Shown: piece after piece, positions 11,205 through 23,730 of the stretch
How the letters are laid out: every line of letters starts with the position of its first letter
How positions within the stretch are numbered: position 1 is the stretch's first letter
NCBI GenBank assembly: GCA_021234155.1
Contig: JAJEKV010000023.1
Span: 5,229,945 to 5,293,944 of the forward strand
Origin: Isoetes taiwanensis
Lineage: Eukaryota > Streptophyta > Lycopodiopsida > Isoetales > Isoetaceae
Direction: 5' to 3'
DNA: 64,000 nt
Notes under the pieces: model-generated
The model's input: the letters and a program-made list of their open reading frames with translations, nothing else
Told to the model about the DNA's origin: nothing
Databases searched by the model: none
Translations under genes and position numbers: made by a program

Positions 11205-12490
11205 TTAAGAGGAAAGGGAAAAGGAAAAAGGAGGAGAAAAAGGCAAAGTGAAAGGCGAAAAGGCATGGGCAAAAAGGAAAGAAGGAAGAGGAAAAAGGAA
11301 AGGAAAAATAGCACGAAAATTCGAAAGGAAAAGAAAAGGAAAAATGGAAGGAAAAAAGACACTACGAAAAGGAGAAGAGGGAAAAGGCGAGGACATGAGT
11401 AAAAGGGAAGGGAAAAAGGGGAAGAGGAAAAGGGTAGAGAGAAGGGAAGGGAAAAGGAAAAGGAAAAGGAAAAGGAAAAGGGAAAGAAAGGGGGGAGGAG
11501 GAGGGAACAAAAAGGAACACTGGGAAAGTGAAAGAGGAAAAAGGTCAGTAAAGGAGAAAAAGGGAAGGAAAAAAGAACATGAAAAAAGGGGAAGAGAAAA
11601 AAGAGAGGGAAAAAGGGAAAGGGAAAGGAAAAAGAAAAAGGGAGGGGGAAGCGAGGAAGAGAAGGAAAAAAGCCATAGAGAAAACTGAAAGAGGGATGGG
11701 GGGAAAAGAGAAGGAAAAAACAAGGAAGAAGGAAAGTGTAGAAAATGGGAAAAGGGAAGGGAAAAAACAAAGGAGGAGGAAAGGGAAGGAGAAAATGCAC
11801 GAAAATAAAGGAAAGGAGGGCACTGAAAAAAAAGAGAAGAAAAAAAAGGCGAAAAAAAAGGATATGGGAAAAAGGAAAGAGAAAAGGAAAAGGAAAAGGG
11901 AGGGGGATAGAGAAATGGGTGGGAAAAATGGTACGTCAAAAAGTGGAATAGAGAAAGGGCTGGGAAAGAAGGAAAAGGGAAGGGAAAAAGGCCATCGGAA
12001 AGGGAAAGGTGAAGGGAAAGCGAAGGGGAGGGGAGGAGAAGAGAGGGAAGAAAAGGAAAAGGAAAAAAAAAAAGGATAAAAGGAAAAGGGGAAGGGAAAT
12101 GGGGAGAAGAAAAAAGGAAATGAGGGAAAATAAGGGTAAAATAGGAAAATGGGAATGGGACGGGATGGGAACAAAAAGAAAGAGAAAAATAGAAAAAGGG
12201 AAAAGTAGAGAATATAAAAATGGAAAAGGAAGAAAAAAGGGAAAAAAGGAGAAAGGGTGGAGAAAGGGTGAAAAGGGAAAAAGGAAAGGATAAATAGAAA
12301 TTGGAGAAACGGGAATGCGAAAAATGAAAAAGGGGAAAATGAAAAAGGGAAAAGGGAGATGGTAGAAATGGTATAGTGGAAAGAGAAAAAAGGTAAATAG
12401 AAAAATAGAAAAGGAAAAAGGGAAAAGTATAGAAAGGCAAAAGAAAAACGAAAAACGAAAAAAGGAAGGGAAGTGGAAATATGGTCAAAT
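11205..12490. repeat. 1.3-kb near-pure purine tract (plus strand)
   Basis: The plus strand is made almost only of A and G, in degenerate (GGAAAAGGAAAAGGG)n-like units, with rare C or T. The long Lys/Arg/Glu/Gly open frames on plus and the Phe/Ser/Pro/Leu frames on minus are by-products of this composition, not genes. Such mirror-like purine tracts can form triplex (H-) DNA. Confidence 0.95.
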
Positions 12491-15400
12491 GCTCTTAATC
12501 GTGTGATTTAAGAACGTGAATTCATTTAACCATTTGCTCCAGTGTACATTTACAATTCCTAGCTATACCCAGCAACGCTGGGCTCCATTTCTAGTATATA
12601 AAGGGGATATATCATTGCTTTAATAGGATAGCAAAAAGCAGAGATTTTTAAAGTCAAATTTGAACCCCTTCCTATATAATTCATCCCAAATTATAAGTAA
12701 ACACTTCAAACAAGGTGCTGCGCACGGAGGGTTGCCCTCCAGTGCCGCGAAATTGTGTTTTCATGGTTTCAGTTTCATCATTTCGTGTCGGATCCTTTTT
12801 GTTTGTTCATAGATTGTCATTTTCTTCGGGCAGGAGTTTTGTTTATGAAGCTATGAAGGTCAATTTATAGAACTGAGGGAGGAAAGAATAATACTTCAAA
12901 CTAATTTAGATAAGTGATACTGTGCAACAAATAATTCTATGATTTATGGGTACTTGAGATATAGAACGGGCACAGTAAAGAAAGTGTTGCACTATGATTT
13001 AAGATACATGAAAGCAAGTTAAGATAAATTTAGGCGTTGACATTGTTATTAGTTTTTATGCGACATTCTTGCATTTCACCTCACATTCTTGAATTTTACC
13101 TTACAATGACAACTTTATTGGCTACTTAGTTGACCTTGTTAGCATATGTCGAATTATCTTCCGTAAATTTATCAAACAAACCTGGCACAAAGTGCACAAA
13201 GTGCATGACTCTCAAGTTTTGGTGAGTCTAGAACAAGAACAGTGGCATACAGATAAGTATATGTTTCAGCTTCATAAATATAATTTTGGCAAAAAGGACT
13301 ATCATTTGAAGGCAAAAAAAAGCATCTACTAGGCATAACCATATTAACATGAAAAGCAATCTTAATCCCTTTCACGCCTAAATGCATGCACTGCTGTTCT
13401 GACTCCTGTTGTATATGAAACCATTTAGTATTTCAAAAAGCCATCCATCCGAGAAAGTATTTCTATACAAACATCCGACAAAGGCAGGTTTGCACTGCAT
13501 GGGAATGTAAGATGCCCACTTTCACTAAATGGTTTGGGTTTATCTTTATTTTTTCGCCATGTAAGAATTATCTATTGTTTCGTTATTTTATTACCTTCAT
13601 TAGGTGTGTAGTTCTATGCCATCAACTATGGAATGTAGATAATTGAAGCAAAGCCTAACTTAAGCCTCATATCATATATGCCCTTAATTCATGTAAGACT
13701 GTGATGTTGGAGGTCAGATCTATGGATTGACTAGAGTGACTGACTATGAGGAATCGACTAAGATTTTGATATGAAATCACTTTGTTCATGTTGTATTAAC
13801 AGAAAATTGACAAGTCAAGCATGTGGAAGATGGCTTTTGTACTCGTGAAAATAGATGCATTTACTAGGAAACTAGATCAATCCTCACGTATTGTTTGTGC
13901 ATTTTCTAAACTATGCATTCATGCATCCATCTTTGTGAATGTCCAAATTTCCATAATATTTTAGTTTCATAGCATCAAAGCATGTTTGAGAAAAACTCGA
14001 GTCTGCATATCTCTAGAAGTGGCCCAATCCAAGAATGGGTCGGCCATGTTAATCTTGTAATACAGACCAACATGAGTGAATGCATCAACTCACCATGTAG
14101 TTCCCTCAACAAACAAACAAAAAAATAAAATTAAACAGGTTTTTTGTATCTGCTACCACATACGAATAGAAGCAGATTATCTCTCTACCGTGAAGTGGTG
14201 GTTCGTCCTTATGTCCAGTTGCAGATGGATGAGACTTCAGAATTGGAGTTTTGTTAGGCATAAGATTTTGGCCAGAAAAATATTGCAATTCTTCAAAAGG
14301 ATAAAAGAATGAGGTTTTGACTAGTAAAAGTAAGAAGTAGGTAGTCAATAAGTGCCCACGTCCAGAAAGTGGAAAAAAGAAATTAAAAAGAAGAAAAGAA
14401 GCTGCATGCACGAACTGACCAACATTTTTTATATTCACTAGACTAGACGTGGATGGAGTTCTATATGCATTTTAGAACATCCCAAATAAGTCCATAATTC
14501 CTGAGAAAGTTTCAGACGAATGGAAGAAGGAGAGATCAGATCGTTTCCTTGGGCTTCTGACATCAAGGATCTTCCTTTTAAAATCAACAAACTTATAAGC
14601 AGCAACATGATTAATCATAACCAATGTGTTGTGTTCAAATCCCTGATAGAGTTTACCGCAGGATATGTAGAGCAGTGGTGGCTAGATGCTATTTATGAAG
14701 AAACAAAGTCAAACTTTGCAGATGCAGTGGGGCTTAAAGAAATCCCTTGATTTTGTCCGATCTGCTATGTTAAGGTATAAATGCATGGAATTTCATTTTA
14801 TGTACAGCAGCTTTTGCATCAAAAACTTTAGTTCGAGCTCTTGGGATTTTTACAGGATAAGGTGGTGGAAATGCTGTACTGCATGCAAGTGCCCTGCTGT
14901 CTCCAGAGATATGTCTTTGACAAGAATCCACACACTTAGGATAACAAGTATGACGGAAAGCATCATAGACAGAAGAATAACTCGTCTGCATAATGTCTAT
15001 CAAGAGAAGCATGCCATCTAAAGAATCCAAAACTTAAGCGCCATGGGACCATGGGAAAGCTGCACGCCACAATGTGACCTCCAGGAAACCTTGAGACTGA
15101 CATATGAATCACAAATACTTTCATTTCAAGTCAGAAACCTGAGTAGGTGACCATGGGAAACCTGCACGCCACAATGTGACCTTCAGAAAACCTTGAGACT
15201 GACATACATAACTCAAGTGCATAAAAGAACTAGGTAGACTCTTTGAATGAGTAATAAATCGACTCTCTTGTAGTTGCTAATCCCATGAAGTATACATGCT
15301 GTGGTAGGATTTGGTATCATTAATATCCTGTTAGCACAGAATATGAAGGCAAAGGTTATATATTATTAAGCTGAAGTAAACTAAATCGCATAATTAGTCA

Positions 15401-15616
15401 CCTTTGAATATACGCAATCATTTTGTCTGCCATGTATCTCCTGTGAGCTTTATATGCCGTCCTGGAAAGACAGCAATATGCTTTAATATTACACGTAAAT
15501 GAACAGCTAAAACGACAATCTGTATAGAGGCCAGAATGACCACACTAAGAAATAAGAAACTCAGTCTCTAGGGCCATTCTTGTTGTGTTTACATCAAAAT
15601 ATACACCTAAGTTAAA
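12491..15616. other. Long AT-rich spacer
   Basis: No supported gene. A 76-codon frame at 14520-14750 has no recognisable domain. A small tandem duplication at 15047-15204 is listed separately. Confidence 0.55.
15047..15204. repeat. Duplicated segment of about 55 bp, units 100 bp apart
   Basis: CCATGGGAAA, then CTGCACGCCACAATGTGACC, then AAACCTTGAGACTGACATA occurs at about 15050-15104 and again at about 15150-15208 with few differences. Non-coding. Confidence 0.8.
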
Positions 15617-16212
15617 TTATCCAACCTTACCTACACATCTCAAATTGAACCGCTCAAATTTACTTTCGAAAACTGAGAAGATAAAACTGCTTGAGATAGA
15701 ATCAGATATTGAGGCAAATCCATGCAGCATTCGAAGGACATCCGTAATATCATCCAAATAATTCTTTGCCTTGCTAGGTTTCTGCCTTACTGTACATGCA
15801 AATACCTCAGTCATGTGGGGCAGTGAATAAGCGGAGATATTTTTTGCAATGGCTTCAAACATTTCTTCATCTGACCTATCATCTCCTACACATAAAACAA
15901 AATCTACATCTTCATCTTTGTCCGCCAATGTTCGTAAAATTTGCTCCACAATAACACCTTTACTGACTCCCCGCAGAAAGCAATATCGTAATTATGACTA
16001 TTGTCAAAACACTATCAGCTTCCATAGACTTATATAATACCTGCGGCTTTACTTCAATAATGTGCTGACCAGTTTTCCGTGCCAATGGCTCATTTGCAAG
16101 AACATTCTCTAGATGAGCAACAAGTTCTTTTGCTTGCCAGGATCCAAAGTCTGGGTCTGCATCTCGATAATGCCAAACAAGGGCTATTTTGTCCTTCTCT
16201 TTAGATTGCCAA
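15617..16212 (-). pseudogene. Class II trehalose-6-phosphate synthase, C-terminal fragment
   Basis: Two exon pieces from the C-terminal TPP-like domain of plant class II TPS proteins are visible. The upstream piece (about 16205 to 16042) has ALVWHYRDADPDFGS, QAKELVAHLENVLANEP and GQHIIEVKPQ, followed by a GT donor. The downstream piece (15970 down) has GVSKG, FVLCVGDDRSDEEMFE and EVFACTVRQKPSKAKNYLDD, ending in an off-family tail. The acceptor expected just before 15970 reads CGG instead of CAG on the coding strand (base 15972), so the splice site looks dead. No glycosyltransferase-20 part is seen in the next 10 kb. Class II TPS proteins are mostly regulatory; this fragment is unlikely to make protein. 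Confidence 0.85.
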
Positions 16213-16985
16213 AACAGACATGTTGGTCACCTGCCTGCCATAACCTTATTGTGATAGTTATTGTTATTCAATAGCAAGCCAAGAATAAAACTACCCGAGC
16301 AAGTAAAGCACTATCATCAAATCTTTTGTACTCCTCATTAGCATAGACTGAGGAGGAATATGCAAAACTCAATGAGTGCTTCTTCACTATCAAAACATGA
16401 TAGATCTTATATATAAGGAAAATATTTCCTGTGGTAGCAGCTTAGAGAAATGCAGTGAACTTCTGCACATTGTGGACAATGCCGTGGCTTCCAAAATCTG
16501 AATCATCATATCATACAACTGCCTATGAAGTTTATGACATATGAAACAAATTATCAGTTTAAGATGTGCAAAGGATCTTAAGACTTAAGATATCCATCAG
16601 AGACTGGAACCTGAAATAAGTCATTTCAATCTTTCTCTCGATATACCATATGGGGAATCAACCATCAACAAGACTTCCACGGTGAAGGTAGCAAGCTGCA
16701 AAGGCTCATATGACTGTTTTCAGAGGTAAGTAGGGATGTGATTGCACTGACCTATAAACCTGTTAGAATCAGAAAGTTCTCTAGATCATATATCAGGTTT
16801 CGCAGAGCAAACCTTGCCTGCAACTGAAACAATGTTGTAAGCCTTGCACAACTTTAAAAGCTATTTACATAAATAGTAACTCAATGTCCACAAAAGCAAG
16901 AGTATTGCATTATCATAGAAGTTTTCTCATAATTAATTCACACATTGCAGTATTGTAAAAACATCAGGATTACACTGCTAGCACC
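16213..16985. other. Spacer between TPS and PPR fragments
   Basis: AT-rich, no clear coding signal. Confidence 0.5.
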
Positions 16986-16989
16986 AACT

Positions 16990-17610
16990 GGAGTTAAGTA
17001 CACGTCCCCACCAGGATTAAAACAAGTACCTTCAATAGAAACATGCAACTCTTTGAAATTGGTTAATGCAGAAAGATTTGCACAAGCACCCTAACAGCGT
17101 AACATTTTAGCCCACTACATATTACCATAGAGTGCATGTACGTGCCTGAGACATGGCTCTAAGAATCGAGCATATATAAAGCATGGTAATGTAGGTAATC
17201 CTATCTGGCACTGCATCACCAAGTTGAATTTTTGCTGGACATATATTCTACAAAGGGCCCCAATCATGGCATTTTAAGAGATTGCATCCTTGTTTATTAC
17301 TCTTTGAAATGCATCCAATGCATCCTCTGGACTGCTGCATTGCTCATGCATATGATATGAACAAAGGTATTCTCAATAATGACATCTTGAAAAAAACCAC
17401 CAGCTCATAATAACCCGAGATCTCTTGTTTGCATCAAATCGCTCTTAACTGCATTTGATGAAAAAGCTGGAAATTCTTCTCGGCGGGACCATTTTGAGCA
17501 TATACTGCCATTATGGTATTCCATGCAACCCCATTCTTTAGACCTATCTTCTGAAAGACTCTCCTGGCATTTTTCAGGCTTGAACATTGCCATACATGTT
17601 CACAAGGTTT
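16990..17610 (-). pseudogene. PPR (PLS-type) protein pseudogene fragment
   Basis: Translated on the minus strand, 17580-17440 reads SLKNARRVFQKIG, NGVAWNTIMAVYAQNG and AEKNFQLFHQMQ, a clear pentatricopeptide unit. At 17345-17270 a second unit, PEDALDAFQRVINKDAIS then NAMIGALC, has a stop where the family has Trp. Near 17100-17020 a third piece reads GACANLSALTNFKELH. The pieces are in different frames with stops, so this is a decayed gene. Intact PLS PPR proteins bind organellar RNA in editing or processing. Confidence 0.82.
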
Positions 17611-19217
17611 CTCAAAAAGAGGAAAAGCTATTAAACATGTAGCATAAATTGATCATAGCAAAGATTGGGAAGTCAAAAGGAACTTGAAGCAAGGCATGAA
17701 AACCCTAAGAAAATAGACCTTATTGCTCTAGCGTAAACATACAATTTCCAAAAAATCAAATACCTGCAACGAAATCACAAGGCCAAGACCTCATTGAATG
17801 TAGCATATACATATTTTTGTTAGAGTTCTGCACTTCAAAAGCATGAAATCCCGTGCCTTTTTTGTCTCCTTTCCCTATTTCGCTTCTTGCACCATGGAGT
17901 CCGGAAGCAAAATAAATGAACAACAAGAAGCATAGAAAATACATTCGAGACAAACAAGTGCAAATCCCAGTTAACAAAAAAGGATTGCTGGACAGGCAAA
18001 GGTGCGAAAATACAAGTGTCTTCATGTTAGTTGATCACTCTGGGCTCCATTGCCGATTACCTGGAAAATAATTCCTAACATCATTTCAACCTAAAACAGG
18101 CAGCTACAAAGAATAACATTACCTGTGCGATTCAACTGGTTCTGCTGCGATCTCCACAGAGCGACCTTGATCACAGCAAAAGAAAGAAATCGGCTTCAAG
18201 AAATGAGACGTCGAGTTCTTTTTCTACCAGGTGATCGACAGTTTACAGGAAGCAGGAGGTTTGGAGCAGTCACCAGCATATCCTAGGGATATTCTAGCAT
18301 ATACCTAGGATATGCCAAACGCCCACATAAACAAGGGTTTGCCCCCCTAGGGGCAACCCAAAAAATTCCCATTCTGTCCGCATACGTATGGAAATTGGTC
18401 ATCTCCTCCCACCCACTCAGGCATAAAATACAGAGACAAAATATGAAACATTGAACAAGCATGCAAAAAATAGCCTTCTTCTTCCAAAACACTGGGTGCT
18501 CTCAAATCCTAGAGAGAAAAAAGCCTGAGAGAGAAGGCACTAGCGAGAAACAGAAAAACTAACCAACTTTACTGAAAAAACTCTCATACCACTTGAAGAT
18601 TGATAACCATCAATTTGACCGCATCTGAAAGCGATCAAATACCTTACATTGAACATAAAAATCATCAAAAATATAACTTAAATGAAATTGAATTATGTTT
18701 TATGTTGCAGTTTTGCCAAAAGTGGTAGGCAATTTGTCAATTAAACAATACGATGGCGATCCGAGAATATCTAATATATGGCTACCTTAGAAGGCTCGTG
18801 ACAAAACAATGGTTGTGTAGAAGTGAAGCACTTTATTTTTTCTAGGGGCATGTTACATACACAATGGGAAGAATATTATGTTCACAAAAACCTTTAAAAA
18901 ACAAAAATATCTCTGGACAAATGCAAAACATGGCTAACAAAGACAAGAAACGACACCGAGGCAAGGGCACATGGCATAGCCGCCAATGCAGCCGCCAAAT
19001 CACACGCTTTAGCGCATTCACGAATTTCGGAAAAGATTTTAGACCGTATATATTCTCCCGCTAACTTAGCGCCCTTTTGCTAAATTTAGCGAAATTTTAA
19101 CTAACTTCATATATAATCTCTGTCTCCCCTTCTTCCCTTTCCTCGCGCTTATGTCGAGGATCCCTTGACCTAGGGTTTCTTACTCCGGCCCCGCTAGATC
19201 TCAACTGTTTCCTAGCT
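17611..19217. other. Spacer and upstream region of CYP51
   Basis: No supported gene. A perfect 11-bp inverted repeat, CATATCCTAGG...CCTAGGATATG with a 16-nt loop, lies at 18277-18314. The last 150 bp before the CYP51 ATG are pyrimidine-rich, as in a plant 5' UTR. Confidence 0.55.
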
Positions 19218-20990
19218 ATGGCGCCCGAATCTGCCCCAGATCTGCAGGATCTGAAGAACCCAACTGGATTATGGAGTTTGGTCGAAAATAGATTGGGTTT
19301 GGCCATCGGAACTGCTCTAATCGCGCTTTTCATCGCTGTTTCCTTGTTTCGTAAAAAGGGTAACCGTAATCTTCCCCCTCTTGTTCCTTGCATGCCTCTG
19401 GTTGGAGGATTGTTGAAGTTTATCAAGGGGCCAATGCTTATGTTGAGGGAGGAATATGATCGGCTTGGCAGTGTGTTTACTGTCAAGATCTTGACAAAAA
19501 ATGTCACTTTTGTTATTGGGCCGGAGGTTAACTCCCATTTTTTCAAGGCACCAGAGACGGAGATGAGTCAGAAGGAGGTTTATCAGTTCAATGTGCCCAC
19601 TTTTGGACCTGGGGTTGTGTTTGATGTGGATTATTCTGTTCGCATGGAACAGTTTAGATTCTTCACCGAGGCATTGAAGGTGCATCGCATAAAGACCTAC
19701 GTGGATTGCATGGTTGAAGAGGCAAAGGTTAGTAATTTCTTTTCTTTCATTTTTGTCTAAAACATCATCATCATATAGTAAACTCACAGATTGTGTCAAA
19801 TATTCAAACTAAAAATGCATGATCTGAAGTAGTTGCTGTGTATATGTTTTCTATTTTGAAACTCAATTTTGGTCCATACAAATTGGCAGGCTTTTTTCTC
19901 AAAATGGGGTGAGGAAGGGGAAGTAAACCTAAAGGATGAGCTTGAGAAACTTATAATTCTCACTGCCAGTCGCTGCCTTCTAGGAAGGGAAGTTCGTGAT
20001 CAGCTATTTGAGAATGTTAGCAAGCTTTTCCATGATTTGGATAATGGAATGCAACCAATCAGTGTGGTTTTTCCTAATCTTCCAATACCAGCACATCGGA
20101 GGAGAAACAAAGCTCGTAAAGAACTAGCAGATGTATTTGCAAGAATCATTCAGAACAGGAGAGCCTCAGGTCGTTCAGAGTCTGATATGCTGCAAGTATT
20201 CATTGACTCGAAATACAGGTCGACAGGGCGCTCAACTACAGAAGCTGAATGCACAGGATTGTTGATAGCTGCACTATTTGCTGGTCAACATACCAGTTCT
20301 ATCACCTCAGCTTGGACTGGAGCTTACCTCATGAAGTGAGTAGTCTTTAGTTTGTTCAGCTCATATGCTTCTTGAAAGATCTTCTCAATAACATTATGCA
20401 TAATTCTATAACATTATGCTTAATTTTATTACAGGTACAAGCAATATTGGGATGCAACTGTAGAAGAACAGAGGAACATTTTAAAGCGTCATGGCACAAA
20501 GTTAGATTATGATGTTTTGTGCGAAATGGATTCTCTGCACAGAAGCATGAAGGAAGCGCTGCGTCTCCATCCTCCACTAATTATGCTCATGAGATACTGT
20601 CATACTGATTTCACCGTGAAAACTCGGGAAGGGAAGGAGTACACAGTTCCTAAAGGGCATATTGTTGCTACATCTCCAGCCTTTGCAAACAGGTTGCCGC
20701 ACGTTTATAAAGAGCCTAACAAATTTGATCCGGACAGATTTGCCGAAGGCAGAGAAGAAGATAAGGCAGGAGGTGCCTTTTCTTATATATCTTTTGGTGG
20801 GGGACGACATGGTTGCTTAGGAGAAACATTTGCATACATGCAAGTCAAAACAATCTGGAGTATCTTGCTTAGGGAATATGATATGGACCTTATATCACCT
20901 TTCCCACAGCCTGATTGGAATGCCATGGTGGTTGGAATTAAAGATGACATCATGGTTCGCTACAAAAGACGACCAATTCTGACTGACTGA
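19218..20990 (+). CDS. CYP51G1: Sterol 14-alpha-demethylase, CYP51G type (503 aa)
   Basis: This P450 removes the 14-alpha methyl group of obtusifoliol-type sterols at the ER. My exons are 19218-19727, 19890-20335 and 20435-20990, all GT-AG; they sum to 1512 bp, 503 residues. Visible features are an N-terminal membrane anchor (about residues 24-46), the proline-rich LPPLVP hinge, a CYP51-type B' region (YQFNVPTFGPGVVFDVDY), the I-helix AGQHTSS, the ExxR helix EALRLHPP (about residue 358), and the heme loop FGGGRHGCLG with its cysteine ligand near residue 445. Length and motifs fit an intact enzyme. The ATG chosen is the first in the long exon and gives the expected anchor. Confidence 0.95.
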
Positions 20991-23155
20991 TTCTGCTGCC
21001 GAAGCAGGCTGGTGGTCTTTGAGTTACATGAGTTAGCCTATGCTATTCTTGAAAAGCAAGCTTCTATATGCTTTTATGTTACACCTTCCAGCAGTTTTGA
21101 GGGTTTTTTTAAAGACCCTCATGTCTGCTATAGAGATGAAAAGCTAGCGTTATTCCCTTACCTATGTCTGCCACAGAAATGTAAGCTAGTGTTCTTAATC
21201 TTACCTGAAATGGATTGTACTAGTATCAAGAAACATGATTAGATAATAAGATTCCATTTTTCTTTAGCTTGATTAGCTGTGACAAAAATTGTCCTTAAAA
21301 TGTGTCTTCCCTACATGCATTGAATATTAAGTCTCTCGTGCCCCGACTTCTTGTCGCTCCCCACTTTCTGATTCTTTCCGTTGTCAATTCCTAAATAGCT
21401 TTGACAAAAATTGCTCATCACCAATATGGAATCTTGTCTTCACCTTATGCTTTGCAGGTTGCAGATTACGTGCCTTTTCATATTTACTTGTATTACTAGG
21501 ATCAATATTTTGATAAATTTTTGGTTTTTTTTTGCTTAGTGTTGTTAGGAATGCCATCATGCTAGATAAAGGTGTTGTCACACAAAGGGTTGCCCGTACG
21601 AATAAATTTGAGGAACAAACGGGGGCTGCTTGTTTTGTTTGTTATTCAGTGGTCTTTTTACGACCATGTCCTAGATTGTTGCCTTAAATTTCTTGGTGGA
21701 TTTTGCATTTGCCTTTGTTGTGGAGGTTATGTTTGAGCATTATTGGTATGTTGTAGCGATGAACCAAAGAGTGAGGTTTTCTACCTTGGAGTGTATTCCT
21801 TGTACGTCAAACAATTGCACTTTGTAGATAGATAGGTCATGTAGCTTCAGGTCATATTATCTTAATACCAGTGTGAATATAAGCATTTGTGAGTGCTTTT
21901 TTCATACTAAGCTTGCTATGTTTTATAATGCGGCACTCTCTTGCACAGACGAAGAGGCAAACAACTAGATTTGAAGATTTTGTATGTTATTTCTGCATGA
22001 TCTTTGTAATTGGGGAATTTGTATGTTCACGGCTTGGCAATTTGACTTGATGTTGCTAGGCCCTTAATTTGTACAATACATGAAGTTTGCATTTGAATCG
22101 TCCACTACATTCTTACAATTGTAGGTTAATTCATAAGCACAAAAAGCATACCACATAAATTAGCATCACCTTCTTCATAATAATCTAGCTGTAATAGTTT
22201 TCCATTATATGCTGAATATTTATGCATGTAGGTATTAGGACAGGATACATGATCAATATTTTCAGTTTTATTTGGATCAGTCATGTCGGCATGGTAGTCA
22301 TGAGCCATCTTTGCCATTGTCCAATTCAGGATTGATAGCCATTCAAATTCTTCTAGGTCATGCATCCACACTTCGTAGTTTTCAACAATCTAGACTAACT
22401 CGTCAAGTTACACCCCTCCAAACTTGAGGTTGAACTTGCATCTCTAAAATTGCACAAAATATATATATGGTGAGCTTTAGCTTAGGCACCTTCTACTCCT
22501 TGACAGAGTAGTCCACATTGTGTCCAACACTCAAACGCTTGCGTAGCATCACAAAAACCATTGAGGTAAATAAGACATTTTGCCAAATGTATTATAGTAC
22601 ATTATGAATATGCAAGTAGATATGGGGCAAGCAAGTTCAAATTGGTTGTGGTGAATCCAAAAAGTTGATGCATTGTAAACCATGCTGTTGACAAGTAGTC
22701 ATTCGCATCGTACATGCAAATCCAAATAGCAGCAATGCAAATCGCATTTTTGCAAAAGAGTTGCTCTAGCAAAGGCATAAATGAGAGGAAACATCAAATC
22801 TGTACATGAATAGACAAAATAAAACTATCGTTTGGGAATATTTATATGAGCATCTAGGTCGATCACATGAATGAAGGTGCATGAGCCACAATGACAGGAC
22901 AACAATACGAACAACGTTGACATTCAAACCAATATATACTTCCACAACAACATCAGGCAAAAGGCACAATCCACTGGCCGAAACTGTGAATAAGGTAAAA
23001 GTGATGTGCGAAATATGCATAAAGCAGCTGGTTTTACGGCAAGAAAAACAGTAAATAAGTGTCTCTATTATAAATGGTGCAGATATATACATGGCTATAT
23101 GTAGGAAGCACTATCTTTTGAAAGAAAATTTGTTGAAAGATAAATGAAAGTACAC
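20991..23155. other. 3' flank of CYP51 and AT-rich spacer
   Basis: Probably 3' UTR for the first few hundred bases, then spacer. No domain-bearing frame was found on either strand. Confidence 0.55.
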
Positions 23156-23274
23156 CATATGGGTAGAATAGAATAGAATAAAATAGAATAGAATAGAATA
23201 GATTTTTTTACGTCCACAAAGACTAAGAGGCTATGGGATCCATACAATGGCCTAGTACAACTATTACTACTAGG

Positions 23275-23595
23275 GGGTAAAAGCATGTTAGGGTGTACCA
23301 CTTTTGGAACCTGCAAAAGTACATACACTAGGTACTTCAGAACTGGGTACTTTCTCATTTTTATTTTCATTAAAACTAGTACAAAAGTCCAAAATAAAAG
23401 TCAAAGACACATTAATATTCAAAGTTAAGATAAAGATAATGCTACTGAAAATCAAAATATATATAAAAGTTCTAGAATGTACCTTTTATTGAGATATTAC
23501 ACAGGTACCCAGTACCCAGTCCTGGGTACCTTTTTAGGTACTTTTTTGGTCACTAAATAATACTTTTTAAGGGACACCCTAACATGCTTTTACCC
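23275..23595. mobile_element. 321-bp MITE-like DNA element with 22-bp perfect TIRs and TAGG target duplication
   Basis: The left end GGGTAAAAGCATGTTAGGGT and its exact reverse complement at the right end pair over 22 bp. The four bases TAGG flank both sides (23271-23274 and 23596-23599). Removing the element restores TACTACTAGGATTAAAAAAC, which matches the uninterrupted LINE at 36220-36240 (TACTACCAGGATTAAAAAAC). No transposase is encoded. The interior has repeated GGTAC(C/T) motifs. The 4-bp target site does not point to one superfamily with certainty. Confidence 0.92.
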
Positions 23596-23730
23596 TAGGA
23601 TTAAAAAACCCCTACCTCGAAATATTTTCAAGGAAAAAACCTTTGTAGTACTAATGATAGTAGGCAAGCAAGAAGAAAATATAAGTAGGCCATGATGACT
23701 ACTAAGGCCTCAGTAATTGAAGATGCTCAT

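Noticed and set aside
11159-12488. Long open frames on both strands in the purine tract (up to 427 codons)
   Set aside because: They consist only of residues that an A/G or C/T strand can encode and overlap in several frames; composition artefact.
14520-14750. 76-codon frame (plus strand)
   Set aside because: No recognisable domain or homologous neighbour; probably chance.
18277-18314. 11-bp perfect inverted repeat as a MITE
   Set aside because: Too short, no target duplication, and no second copy in the window.
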